From Mortierella sp. BCC40632 (taxonomy: Eukaryota; Mortierellomycota; Mortierellomycetes; Mortierellales; Mortierellaceae), in contig WAEK01000017.1 of NCBI GenBank assembly GCA_011634665.1, positions 62,001-126,000 of the forward strand: a stretch of DNA of 64,000 nt, written 5' to 3'. This document shows, in pieces, positions 12,066-24,031 of the stretch. Made by a program: the position numbers and the translations under genes. How positions within the stretch are numbered: the stretch's first letter is position 1; each line of letters begins with the position of its first letter. The notes beneath the pieces were generated by a model. The model was not told where the DNA came from. It searched no databases and saw only the letters and a list, made by a program, of their open reading frames with translations.

Positions 12066-12525
12066 CGAGAGCAGTAATGCTGAAGATTTGAAAAGGCGAG
12101 GTTCGCAGAAAAAAAAATGACCACTCCCGAGGGTATCGACATTGCACCTCCTGGATCATCCGGTGTGTTCTCAGCTTAAGTAAGAAGAGAGAGATACAAA
12201 GCCTTCCCTCGCCATCAGCATTTTCTCTGAAAAATCTTACCGAAGCTCATGGTCGGTCAATCTGAAAAGCAAGGATAAGCAGTACAACCACCCCCCCCCA
12301 AAAAAAAAAGTAGCCCAGAAGTAAACCCCTGAAATGAAGCATTCTATAGATAAAAAGTTCTTCACATAGAATATCGGGGATAGATCATTGGTAACTGGAG
12401 GCGAATGGTTCTCTCAGATGGATTCAGATTCAACAGAATTTCGTCCGACGGGCCAACAGTATCCAAAACCAGACCTTTATTTCGACACTTTTTTTTTTTT
12501 TCAAAGTCGCTCTTCCGCTTGAAAC

Positions 12526-14572
12526 TCAATCGTAGGTACTCGCATTCTCAAATGAAAACTTGGCGGTTCGCTCGACACCATTGAGAACAGCAACGACCTT
12601 AAACTCGTTCAATCCGAAATACATATCGAGTCGATATGTGACCTATACACCGATTTTTGGAAAGACTCATCAGAATATGAAAAAAAAAAAAAGGGACTCA
12701 ATATTAACCACTGGACGATCAACTAACCTTTGTTCCTAGCGGAGTTCCTGGGCCGAAAGGACTATGAGTTGTAATTTCTCCAATCTTTTCCATGCCTTTT
12801 TCTGTTGTGAATCTTGGCTCTTCATCACCTTCATATGCAAAGATTGGCGTGAAACCGCTTTCCATGCCACCTTTGACAAGAATGAGCTCCACACTATAAC
12901 ACCGGCCTATTTCCACTTTTTTGCCATTTTTGACCACCGGCTTGAATCGGCTTTTACAACGCCTCTGGCCGTCCTCTAAAACCCATAGATGGGATTCTGG
13001 ATCAAGCTCCTTATCAAATGGATAGGATACAGATATCCCATAAGTACGGCGAATGACACGCGCCATCACTGAATTTGGTTCCAACGCAGCATAAACTGCC
13101 CCCTGCACAACAGCCAAATCTGGACGGGGCGGTGCAAGGACCTTGTTGGATTGGCCAAACTTTTTGGTTACCTGATTCCAAAGATATGTAGACATTGCAA
13201 AGCCTCCAACCATCAAGATAGCGGCATCTTTGTTAGCCTTTTTAAGCTGTTCCTCAATCAGACGAATCACATCCTCGACTACAGGATCAAAAATTCTCTT
13301 GAGGTCTTGACAAGAGATAGTCAAATGTCCGTGTTGGAACTTCACAGTGCTTGCTCGCCCCAACTCTGCAAAGCAAGGGCTAAACGGGATAAGTATGTGC
13401 AGATCCGATGACCCATTGAAATGCGGCTTGAGATCACGAGAAAATGTTTCCACAATGGTATCCAGGATGGCTGGAGGAACCTTGATACCAAGGCCTTTAA
13501 AAATTCTCTTCATGTGCTTTTCAAAATTTTGGTCGATAAAGACAGAGCCGCATGAGGTTCCATAGCCTTTGGTCACCTCAGAGAGTCGTTTGCCAGTCTC
13601 TGTACCCACAACCTTGTACATGGTCAGGTCGACTGTGCCGCCGCCAGCATCACACACCATAAACTGGTCTCCGTGTTTGAAATTGAACTGGTCACACTTC
13701 AGCTGACAATACAAGGCTGCTGCTTCAGGTTCTGCCACAAGCACAAGGCGATCTGGGTGATCATTTTCGTTAAGAAGTCCAGCCAAGATGGCTGCTCGAC
13801 GCATTTTGTCCTTGGCCTTATCTGACCACATGGCAGGGACAGATAGACAGAATCGGATCATGTCCTTTTTGATCCAGTTTCCGGAGTCGCTAGTGATCTT
13901 CTCAAAAGCGTATTTGTAGAGAGATTCTAGGTAGTCGGCAATAGCTTGGACGATATCGATGCTGATGGGCATTGGATCGTGAGGGAGATTCTCGTCTAGC
14001 CTCAACTTGAACCATTGCAAGAATGAGCCCTTCGACTTGGGCTTTCTCTTTTCTTGGATGGCCTCCCATCCCCAATAGTATTTGGAATCTGACCTGTCCA
14101 AAAGCTGGTAGAAGCTTGTCGTCGGCACCTTTTGGTAAATGAATGTATTGCTTGGCCTGAAGAGAGTGGGGTGATAAGGTGTGAGTGAGACTAGAAAAAC
14201 AAACCCCATTCTCTTGTTGTTGTATCTCGCGGAATTATTGGTACTTACCAAGAAGACACAATGGATACCTCCTTCTTGGTATCTTTTGTGAAAGCATAGG
14301 CTACACCGCTAAAAAAGAGAGATAGGGATAGTATCAAAATTTGAGCTAGGTCAAATCCTGGCAGTATTGTTGTCTGTATCTTACGAGTAAGTTGTGCCAA
14401 AGTCAATAGCCAAAACCACTTCATAGTTGTTAGTGTGAACGGCTTGACTATTGAGGATAAGGTCAAGGTGGTTATGGGGTTTTGGAGGAGGGCCAACAGG
14501 CTGAGTCTGACGGTAGGTAGGAGGATCTTGGGGATGAGTGCGAGCAGAAGGTGGAGTGAACACTATTGTCAT
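12526..14572 (-). CDS. HSPA12-like Hsp70 family ATPase
   Basis: Four exons, complement(12526..12642, 12728..14156, 14249..14308, 14385..14572), total 598 codons (597 residues) with all phases closing. Donors are GTAAGA, GTAAGT and GTTAGT. Residues 57-63 give the phosphate-1 motif DFGTTYS, followed by GVAYAF. DAGGGTVD (from about residue 252) is the phosphate-2 motif, and VLVAEPEAAALY is the connect region. The length and the lack of a canonical substrate-binding domain and of an EEVD end match the HSPA12 branch of the Hsp70 superfamily, which is expanded in Mucoromycota-type fungi. The final 38 residues (YFGLNEFKV...) lie in a separate small exon. The N-terminal 50 residues are Pro/Thr/His-rich. 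Substrate and process are unknown. Poly-T tracts lie in the last intron. Confidence 0.85.
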
Positions 14573-15739
14573 GGGAGGAAAACTGAAGGAGGAAAGTTGG
14601 GTTTTGGACAGAGAGCTTCCATGGCCTTATTAAAAAAAAAAAAAAAAAAAAAATAGCTGTTTCTAATCCGTGGCCATGCCTTGTCCACGTCAATCATTGT
14701 TCTTGACCGCAGAGTGAAAAGACGACTTCGTCCTTGTCACATTGCTGATGTGATTTGCACCTCGCCCTAATCAATGCAGGCTTGAAATTAAAATGATTGG
14801 TTGGTGGCACCAACTTCCTTTGGGCTAGGGAACACTGCTGGCGGCACTAGGTGCAGAGTCTCTCCCACTTTCACAGTTGGATTCGGTTGCAAGAGCGTCT
14901 TCAGATGAAGATTCCAAAAACGTAATAATACTCGTCAAACCGCTCCTGCCTATGAAAAATCGAGGACAGGAATTTTTTAGTCTGCTTATCGGAGGGGGAG
15001 GGGGGAAATATAACAGGTGGAGAGTTACAACAAAGGCACAGCTCCTTGAATCCATAGGCAGTAACATGAAGTTAATACAGAGCTAGCAGAACACTAGGAG
15101 TGGTAATGCGCAGATAATATGGGAAATCTATCGACAAGGTGCTTCATAACTCCAGTGGTTATCGGTGGTTGGCAATGGGACATGTGTTGGCGAGCTGACG
15201 CCTACCCTATGTAGATCGTCATGATCCAATCTGGTATTTGGAGTGCATTGCGCAGCTTTAGCCCACTTTGAGTAAAGATGCTTGAATGACTCTTTCACGA
15301 TAATAATAATAAAATAAAATAAAAAGCAATCCAAGTCAAAACCTCGAGTGGCGCCCTTTGCACATTTCACTTCATCTTATCCTAGGGTTTATTGAATGGC
15401 TCGAATTGAAACGTATACGCAAGTGCCTGTTCAGTGTGAATAACAAAGGCATATTTCGACCTGTGTTTGTCGCGACCCATATCTATTGTGGCGCAACAGC
15501 CTGGCGCCAATGAGCACAATAGTGCCTGATTTCAACATAACTGGGCGAAAATGCTAGCCACCAAGTTATGTAGCTGCCTGCGAGACAACATCAGTTATCC
15601 TCATTAGTCTGCTACTGATCATGCCCTTTTTGAGGAGGGGGGAGGGGGAGAGAAATAAATGTCTAGTTGACAAGAAAGCGGGTATGTCCAGGAGACGATA
15701 GGATTATGGGAAGAAGGCTTTTAGAGTGTGAATATTTTA

Positions 15740-15781
<42 letters not shown>

Positions 15782-16230
15782 TGATAGTATGACTGACCTA
15801 AGGAGCAAGCATGACAATAGGTTTGTGTGTCTGAGGTATGAATAGAAGTCGGTTTGGCATATCCAGATAGGATGGTCAAACGTCCGATAGTCGGCAGAAG
15901 AAGGTTTTCCTTCCTTTCCATGTCTTCTGTTCAAAAGGGGTGGAGAAGCATGTTTGATTTTCTACGACTGTCCCAAATTCGCGTGTGAGATGACAAGGCA
16001 AGTCACTAAGGCGCCGTTTGAGCCAATGAGACGCCAGGACTCTCCCCAACGATCGATGTCGCCACTTTTGACGCTCACTGCAGGGACAGAAGCTGTTGTC
16101 TAATGCCAGCCCCAGCGACAAGCAAGCATGCTGTAGCCGGTATCCGAGACCCTCATGGCAACTGCGGAGGGAATGAGAATGAAAAAGGGATCCTTGAGGA
16201 TCAGGGTTGATTGTATCGTTCTCTTGGGAA

Positions 16231-16263
<33 letters not shown>

Positions 16264-16598
16264 AAGAGAGAGAGAGATAGACCGAACCGAGGCGTCATAA
16301 TGGATCCCCTTTCTTTCTTTTGATTCGAAGGGGAGGAAGAGGAGGGAGAACAGGGGCAGTGGGTCCAAAAGAGATGAGGGGCAAAGGGTTTGTCTCTTTG
16401 TCTCTCTCTCTCTTCTTTCTTTCTTCTCTGTCTTTCTTTTTCTCTCTCTCTCTCCCACTCTCTCCCACTCTCTCCCACTCTCGCCACATTCTTGCTTGCT
16501 CTCTTCCTCTCTCTCACTCTCTCTCTCACTCTCTTACACACACTCTCTCTTTTCCTCCATTACTTCCGCACTGTACAGATCCCTGCCCACCATTCATA
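14573..16598. other. Intergenic region between divergent Hsp70 and methionine synthase genes
   Basis: No gene is supported. Features seen: an A run at about 14632-14653, an interrupted hairpin at 15483-15522, a perfect AG microsatellite near 15741-15778, a GA block at 16229-16277 and a CT-rich stretch at 16395-16560 just upstream of the methionine synthase ATG. The last probably includes its promoter and leader. Confidence 0.5.
15741..15778. repeat. (AG)n microsatellite
   Basis: An uninterrupted AG dinucleotide run of about 19 units. Similar perfect GA/CT runs recur at about 504-534, 17689-17710, 49441-49478, 50635-50672, 61876-61904 and 62190-62210, often in leaders or introns. Confidence 0.9.
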
Positions 16599-17686
16599 AT
16601 GACCGGAGCTTTAGGTACCACATCCCTTGCCTTTATGATCTGTCTTCCTTTCTCCCTAAACGAAATACTGATCATGAGCTAACTCTTGACCTGCAATCCA
16701 TCAATGTAGATGTCCAAGCCTACCTGGAGGCGACTCTCAAAGAGAGAATCATGTTCATCGACGGAGCCATGGGTACCATGATCCAGCGCCTTCGACTCAC
16801 TGAGGAAGATTTCCGAGGTAATGAACGCCCTAACCTCATCTTTCCACTGGACGCATCTTAATTCACAGTCAGAGTACTTCTCTCCACCACGGAACAAAAG
16901 TGACGCGTGCGTTGAGGGGAGTCAGTGAGAAACAGGACGAGGACAGCACGAGTGGGGAAGCATGTGTCAGAACTTTAGCTCTTGCTTGTCCAAGAGCCCT
17001 TTTTTTTTTTTTTTTTTTCACTGGGGTTCTTCGCCGACTTTTCTCTTATTGCTCGGACCAGAAAGTTTCGTCGTGCTCAACAAGAGATGGACTATGCTCT
17101 CCCACTAACCCGTACTGCAACAGAAGGAAAAGCGGGAACAGAGGATTCTGTGGGCATCTAGACTCCGACTTTCTTTTGTTCAAGATCCGAGAATCGCTTG
17201 CATGCCGATAGGATCAAGGGTTCAGGGCGGCCTTGCGAGCAGTCATAGAAGTCATCTTATCGCGGAGAATGTGTCGTTCTAACTGGACTGTATTGTCTCC
17301 CTCCTCCCCACACGCAATCTTTTTTTTTTTTTTTTTTTTTACACAGGCCAGGAGTTCAAAGACCATCCCAAAGATCTCAAGGGCAACAATGACATGCTCG
17401 TCTTCACCCAGCCCGATGCTATCGAGCACATCCACTGGCAATATCTTGAGGCTGGTGCTGACATGGTCGAGACCAACACTTTCTCCTCCACATCTATTGC
17501 GCAGCTCGACTATGGCCTCGAACACGATGCCTTCAGGATGAACAAGGTTGCAGCCGAAGTAGCCAAGCGTGCTTGTGATAGGGTAAAATCTGCACAAAGA
17601 TCTCGCCTTTGATGAGCCTTACTCACTAAACCTGAATTCCCGGGAAAAAAAAGCGGTCAGTGACCCTCGCACTTACATTATGGTTG

Positions 17687-17717
<31 letters not shown>

Positions 17718-20700
17718 ATCTTTTTCTTTATCAGATGACAGCAAAGACTCCAGAACGTCCACGCTTTGTTTGTGGTGCACTTGGACCTACCAACAGAACC
17801 TGCTCTATCTCGCCCTCCGTCGAGAACCCCGCTTTCAGAAATGTTACCTTTGACGAACTGGTGGAAGCCTACGCAGAACAGACAAAGGGTCTTTTGGAAG
17901 GAGGTGCAGATATCCTTTTGGTCGAGACGATTTTTGATACCCTCAATGCTAAGGCTGCTCTCTTTGCGATCGACCTTTGCTTTTCGGAAGGCTACCGTCG
18001 TACACCAGTCTTTATTTCTGGTACCATCGTCGATATGTCGGGAAGAACCCTCAGTGGTCAGACAGGAGAGGCTTTTGTGATTTCCATGAAGCATTCTTCA
18101 CCTATGGCTATCGGTCTCAACTGTGCCTTGGGAGCGGATCAAATGCGCCCTTTCATCTACAACATTGGCCAGGCATCCAACTCCCACGTTATCTGTTATC
18201 CCAATGCCGTAAGTACCCATGATGTTACCCCATTTCTTTTTTATTTTTATTTATTTGAACAGTGCTATATCCAGAGCTGGGTGTTAACGGAGAAAGAGAT
18301 GGTTTTAATTTTCATAGGGTCTTCCCAATGCCTTTGGAGAGTATGACGAGTCACCTGAAGATATGGCAAAACAAGTCGAAGTGTTTGCCAAGGAGGGATT
18401 GATCTCGATTATTGGAGGTTGCTGTGGTACGACACCTGACCATATCCGGGCTATTCATGATGCCTGCAAGGCGTACCCCCCACGCAAGTTCACAAAGGAG
18501 CCCACCATCAGCAGCATGAACCTTTCCGGATTGGAGCCTCTCAAAGTGGATCAGTCGACCAACTTTGTCAACATTGGAGAGCGTTGTAACGTTGCAGGAT
18601 CACGCAAGTTTGCTCGTCATGTATTGAAGGGAGAGTATGATGAGTGTTTGGCCATTGCTCGTGCGCAAGTAGAGAACGGAGCACAAATTGTTGACGTCAA
18701 CTTTGATGAGGGCATGTTGGACGGTGTGGCTGCAATGACTCGGTTCTTGAACTTGTTGAGCAGTGATCCTGATGTGAGCAAGGCACCCTTGATGATCGAC
18801 TCCTCCAACTTTGCTGTCATCGAAGCGGGCTTGAAGTGCGCTCAGGGCAAATGTATTGTCAACAGTATCTCTCTTAAGGCTGGTGAGGAAGAATTCATCC
18901 GTCAAGCAACCATCGTTCGTCGATTTGGAGCTGCTGTCGTCGTGATGGCTTTCGATGAGTTGGGACAGGCTGATACAAAGGATCGCAAGTTCGAGATTTG
19001 TGCCCGCTCTTACCATATCTTGGTTGACCAGGTCGGATTCAATCCCAACGATATCATCTTCGATCCCAACATTTTGACCATCTGTACTGGTATGGAGGAG
19101 CACAACAACTATGGTGTAGAGTTTATTGAGTCGATCAAGCTTATCAAGGCAAACTTGCCTGGTGCCAAGATCAGCGGAGGTGTCTCGAACTTGTCATTCT
19201 CTTTCCGTGGTATGGAGGTCATTCGAGAGGCGATGCACAGTGTTTTCTTGTACCACGCTATCAAGGTCGGCATGGACATGGGTATTGTCAATGCTGGTTT
19301 CTTGACTGTCTATGATGATATCCCCAAGGATTTGCTGAAACTCTGCGAGGATGCCGTCTGGAACAAAGACCCCGATGTCACGGATAAGCTGTTGGCCTAT
19401 GCTGCTGCCAATGCCAAGGGCGCCAAGAAGGAAGTCGAGACGGAGGAATGGCGATCCAAGCCTGTGGAGGAACGTCTTTCTTATGCGTTGATCAAGGGTA
19501 TTGTCAAGTACATTGTCGAGGACACTGAAGAGGCGAGACGCGATAATGTCAGGTATCCTCGTCCTCTGAACGTCATTGAAGGTCCTTTGATGAACGGCAT
19601 GAGTACTGTCGGTGATCTCTTTGGTGCAGGCAAGATGTTCTTGCCTCAGGTTATCAAGTCTGCTCGTGTCATGAAAACAGCTGTGGCCCATCTTATCCCA
19701 TTCATGGAAGAGGAACGATTGAGGAATATTGCCGAGAAGGGTCTTGCGGATGATGACAACTGGTACTCCGGCACTGTGTTGATGGCGACGGTGAAGGGTG
19801 ATGTGCACGATATCGGTAAGAATATCGTCGCCGTCGTTTTGGGTTGTAACAACTACAGGGTCATTGATCTTGGTGTGATGACACCCTGCGAGAAGATTAT
19901 CCAGACAGCTATCAAGGAAAAGGTTGACATTATTGGTCTTTCAGGACTTATCACGCCTTCTTTGGATGAGATGATCCATGTGGCTAAGGAGGCCGAGAGG
20001 GCAGGACTCAAGGTACCAATTCTGATCGGAGGTGCGACCACCTCAAAGACTCATACTGCTGTCAAGGTTGCACCCCGCTACACCCAACCAGCCATTCACG
20101 TTTTGGATGCCTCCAAGTCTGTGGTCGTCGTCTCGAGCTTGTTGGATGAGAAGGTCAGGGAGGACTTTATCGAGGACATTAACGAGGAGTATGAGGAAAT
20201 TCGCGAGGATCACTACGAAGGCCTGAAGGATCGTCGTTACCTCAGCTTGGCTGCAGCTCGCGAGCAGCGGTGCGTGCTGGACTGGAAGCAGGAGAAGATT
20301 GTCAAACCCACATTCTTGGGTACAAAAGTGTTCAAGGACATTGACCTCAACTCTGTTGTGAGCCATATCGACTGGAACCCGTTTTTCCAAGTTTGGCAGT
20401 TGCGTGGTAAATACCCCAACCGTGGATACCCCAAGATCTTTAACGACGAGACCGTCGGAGCCGAGGCAAAGAAGCTGCACACCGAGGCTCTGGAGATGAT
20501 GAAGACAATGATCGATAAGAAGCAGTTGACGGCCACAGGTATTGTCGGATTCTACCCAGCAAACAGTGTGGGCGATGACATTGAGATCTATGAAGACGAA
20601 ACCAGATCCAAGGTGGTTGCTAAATTCCATGGACTGAGACAGCAGGCAGAGAAGGAGAAGGAGTCGACCGAAAAGTACATGTGCTTGTCCGATTTCGTTG

Positions 20701-21236
20701 CACCCAAGGACAGTGGTATTGCAGACTATTTGTCCATGTTTGCGGTTTCTGCAGGATTCGGATGTGACGAGCTTTGTGAGAAACTGCAAGCAAACCATGA
20801 CGACTATGGTTCAATCATGGCCAAGTCGCTTGCTGATCGATTGGCAGAAGCCTATGCGGAAAAGCTGCACGAGGACATCCGTCGTGAGCACTGGGGCTAT
20901 TCGCCAGACGAGCAGATGAACGTGAGTGACATGCTGTCGATCAAGTACAAGGGTATCCGACCAGCTCCTGGTTACCCCTCTCAGCCTGATCACACTGAGA
21001 AGTTGACAATGTGGCAGCTTGGATCCATTGCAGAGCAGACTGGAATCAGCCTGACCGAGTCTTTGGCTATGGATCCCGGTGCCTCAGTGTCCGCCATTGC
21101 CTTTGGTCGTGGACAATACTTTGCAGTAGGCAAGATCACGGAGGAACAGATCACGGATTATGCTGCACGCAAGAAGATGGAGAAGAAGGAGATTGAAACC
21201 TGGCTCGGATCCATTCTTTCGTATGAGACCGATTAA
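16599..21236 (+). CDS. metH: Cobalamin-dependent methionine synthase (MetH)
   Basis: Five exons, join(16599..16614, 16710..16817, 17347..17582, 17735..18208, 18318..21236), give 1,251 codons (1,250 residues), close to E. coli MetH and human MTR. All phases close. The enzyme moves a methyl group from 5-methyltetrahydrofolate through cob(I)alamin to homocysteine, making methionine and THF in the cytosol. The homocysteine domain starts with FIDGAMGTM and has zinc ligands Cys250 (GLNC) and Cys313-Cys314 ([10 protein letters not shown]). The folate domain begins near residue 360 ([14 protein letters not shown]). The B12-binding motif DVHDIG places the lower axial ligand at His775. The reactivation domain has RPAPGYP from Arg1159. 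The first exon is only 16 nt, ending TTAG|GTACCA; the branch site CTAAC and acceptor TGTAG restore the frame (MTGALDVQAYLE). Introns are short and T- or CT-rich, so this is a resident nuclear gene. AATAAA lies at 21334. Confidence 0.96.
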
Positions 21237-21333
21237 ATCTACTCGCGGGAACCATGTATACAAATTAAGCCAACACCTCCTCCATGGCTTCAAAGAGAAT
21301 CACATAAAGATAAAAATCATTGAAGTCTCGATG

Positions 21334-21339
21334 AATAAA
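21334..21339 (+). terminator. AATAAA-type polyadenylation signal after metH
   Basis: AATAAA lies about 100 nt after the stop codon, followed by a T-rich stretch. This is a plausible cleavage/polyadenylation signal. The F-box gene converges from the other side, leaving about 265 nt between the stop codons. Confidence 0.45.
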
Positions 21340-21501
21340 CATTTAATTTTTCAGTTGTATTAGCTTGTGCCTCTCACTTGTAACTTCAACTAGTGACATG
21401 GATGCAGCAATATGATATATGTATGCTAGAATATGGCGTCCACTGACTATGGTTTTCCATTTGACAATTCAGAGTTAAGGCGCTCATGCTTCAGGTGGAC
21501 G

Positions 21502-22944
21502 TCAGTCCATACTAAATGCATTGGTTAGCTTAGACATGATGCCGTGTCTTTTTAGAACGTCTTGGATCTCTGTAAAATTGAAAAAATCCATTTGGAGGCG
21601 GCCTTCAATCACTTCTAGGAACGGCCATGCCTGAACCATCCGTCGAGCATCTTCGACTGTCAGTTCTTGAAAATTTGGCCCCAACCTGAATCGTTGCAAT
21701 CGCCGAAGCGGATATAGGCATGCAATATCAAAACCTAGTTGATCCACTAGCCGTTCGGGGGGTTCGCTATAGCCATATGCTGAAAAAGAATACAGATCAA
21801 GAACTCTGAGGCGCTCTAGCTTCGAGAGCTGGGCATAGACGTCCACGTCAGGTGCTGAATCATCTGAAGGTGCCTGCACTTCAACTATTGTCACCTCAAA
21901 CTTTTCAAGCCTTAAACAGACCCACGGTCTTCCCTCCGCAACATCCTTTCCAGAGAGCTCATCCACTCTAAGGGTTCGGAGATGGATGCATGAGCAAAGA
22001 ATGTCATTGATGCTGCTGCTTTGGGCCCACCTACACTGTCTAAGATCAATGGCTTCCAAGGTGTTAAAGTGACGCTGGAGGACTCGCAGGTACTCTTTGC
22101 TGTCCTGGGTTGGTCCATATCCTCTCTCGTTGAAGTCAATATGTTTCATAGGTGGTACCACATCCAAGAGAATGCCCAGTTCCTCCAGCTCTATTCTCTC
22201 GTTTGCAAAAGCAAAGGTGAGGGATTCATGGTCATTTTGGAGGATCCGACGGTTGTAGCCATTGATCTTGAGAGCAATCAGGTTGGGGCAATGGTTAGCA
22301 AGGATGGCAGTTGAGTGTCCACGGCCATGACTGCTATTGAATTGGATATGTGTCAAGTTTGGGAAACGATCTGTTTCCTTGAGCGGGACTTCAAACAAGC
22401 CTGAATTGAAGTAAAGTCGTTTCAACTGTGGGAAAATCTTCCAGAACGCGTTGCGAGTGTCTTCAGTAAAGTCTGATTCGGTCACCTCGAGTGACTCAAG
22501 ATTTGGGCAGTGAAGGATCGCACGGTAGAACCGATCACACCATATCAAATGATGTTTAGCATCCACGATGCGGAGTGTCCCTTGGTTACGAACAATCACC
22601 TCAAGGAGAACTGACATTGCTATCTCTAACTGTGATTCTTCAGGTCCGGCCCCGAACTGAAGGCGCAACGTGTGCAACCGAGTGCAGTGCTTTGCGACGT
22701 CTTTAGTCGCTTGCTGTATATTGACGAGGACAAGCTCCCTGACGAGTTGGCCATTCCTTTCCATTGCGTTAACGATGTCGGCATTACCAATGTTCTCCAT
22801 TCTCGTCTCAAACCGAGTCCAGAGAGGTGGCTCGAATACTTGATGCCATCCCTTGCAGACAGAGAGAGCGGAAAGTAGACTCTTTTTCGAGAGGCGGTTG
22901 GCAACATTCCATGCAATCTCTGGGATCATCATTGCTTTGCACAT
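21502..22944 (-). CDS. F-box/LRR-type protein
   Basis: A single-exon frame of 480 residues with ATG at 22944. The N-terminal 45 residues form an F-box-like motif (IPEIAWNVANRLSKKSLLSALSVCKGW in order, ending EPPLW), the segment that binds Skp1 in SCF ubiquitin ligases. The rest consists of irregular leucine-rich repeats (for example LRVLDLYSFS, LERLRVLDL-type strands) ending in a conserved tail: VEDARRMVQAWPFLEVIEGRL. This architecture is greatly expanded in Mortierella-type fungi, and the targets are unknown. A decayed relative with the same start and end lies at 40036-41205 on the same strand. A 19-nt poly-T run (coding strand) sits in the leader. Confidence 0.85.
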   Translation of the reverse strand: MCKAMMIPEIAWNVANRLSKKSLLSALSVCKGWHQVFEPPLWTRFETRMENIGNADIVNAMERNGQLVRELVLVNIQQATKDVAKHCTRLHTLRLQFGAGPEESQLEIAMSVLLEVIVRNQGTLRIVDAKHHLIWCDRFYRAILHCPNLESLEVTESDFTEDTRNAFWKIFPQLKRLYFNSGLFEVPLKETDRFPNLTHIQFNSSHGRGHSTAILANHCPNLIALKINGYNRRILQNDHESLTFAFANERIELEELGILLDVVPPMKHIDFNERGYGPTQDSKEYLRVLQRHFNTLEAIDLRQCRWAQSSSINDILCSCIHLRTLRVDELSGKDVAEGRPWVCLRLEKFEVTIVEVQAPSDDSAPDVDVYAQLSKLERLRVLDLYSFSAYGYSEPPERLVDQLGFDIACLYPLRRLQRFRLGPNFQELTVEDARRMVQAWPFLEVIEGRLQMDFFNFTEIQDVLKRHGIMSKLTNAFSMD

Positions 22945-24031
22945 TTTGCAAATGAAAAGACGTTGATGCGAAGATGCTCAATGAGAGCGATGCATTGACC
23001 GGAAATGGACAAAAAAAAAAAAAAAAAAACCGTTACACGGAGTAGTAGAACAGAGAGAGTCGTTGGACAAAATGTTCTTGGCATTTTCTCTCGCGACCTA
23101 TGCCATAAATAATGTAGAAGAGGAACCTCCACTCAAAGTCTACTGAAACACTCGAACAAGGAGGGAGACAGATTCATGCCATGACCTGATGAACCACACT
23201 CACTACGAACATCAGTCCTTGCAGTCACTTTTCTTTTGTCCACACGGACCCTTTACAAAACCCTCACTCCTTTTTTTCTTTTCCATGTGAAAGAAAGTGA
23301 GGACCCGTTACGATGCCACGCTTTTTACTTTTCTAGTGGATTCCTGCTAGTTCGGAGTCAGTTGACCAACAATGCATTATAATTTCCGGGAGAACTGTCC
23401 ATCACTTTTTTTAAGGCGCTACTCTAGCCAATAGTGGTATCCTGTGCTAGTGGAGTATCTGGTACCACAGGATGTCCTTTGTAAGATTGACATTAGTACT
23501 CTGTATGATGACATGAGGGTATAAGCTGATACCCCTGTGGCATCCAAGCGTTCATTGCGACGTTTCTTTTCCTTTTCTATCCTTCGAATCGAATAGTTTA
23601 TCTCGCATACAAAGGCTCAGCGTTAATTTTTTTTTTTCAAAAGAGAGTGAGAGCGTGGTTAAAGGAAAGTGTAACAGTTATCATGGCTGAGAGTTGATCT
23701 TTATTGCAGTTGATGAGGAGTTTTACATCATTGCGCCCATTCAGCGCTAATCGAGGTCAGATGGTGACTAGGAGTGAATTGCAACTTGATGTGGCCATCC
23801 AAATAGAAAACTACTTCACCACTTTTATCATGTAGGACCCCTTCTTCATCCCTCGGTGGAAACCAATGCTTTAGTTGTTGAGGGTGAAAATCGACATTTG
23901 CACGCATGTATAAATAAGAGGCATTTTTCTCCCTTTACATTTTTGTTCCCTCGATTCCAAATAACCTCACCGACCCTATTGGACAACCTCACTGACCACA
24001 ACACCTACTTGCAAGTCTCGACTCTAGCAAA
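22945..24031. other. Intergenic; promoter remnants
   Basis: No gene is supported. An A run lies at 23010-23028 and a T run near 23627-23637. A TATA-type box is annotated separately at 23909. The frame at 23856-24047 is not convincing. Confidence 0.5.
23909..23916 (+). promoter_or_regulatory. TATA box (TATAAATA) of the decayed trefoil-like paralogue
   Basis: TATAAATA lies about 120 nt upstream of the position that corresponds to the start codon of the intact paralogue. It is followed by a pyrimidine-rich leader, as in the other secreted-protein genes of the island. Confidence 0.45.

Noticed and set aside
16201..16600. Several overlapping Ser/Leu- or Arg/Glu-rich frames on both strands
   Set aside because: All come from CT/GA dinucleotide tracts that are probably the metH promoter and leader.
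18600..20798. Long minus-strand frames inside methionine synthase
   Set aside because: Antisense shadows of a conserved, strongly codon-biased gene.
16599..21236. Recent bacterial transfer of metH
   Set aside because: The gene has four fungal-type introns, eukaryotic length and codon use like its neighbours.
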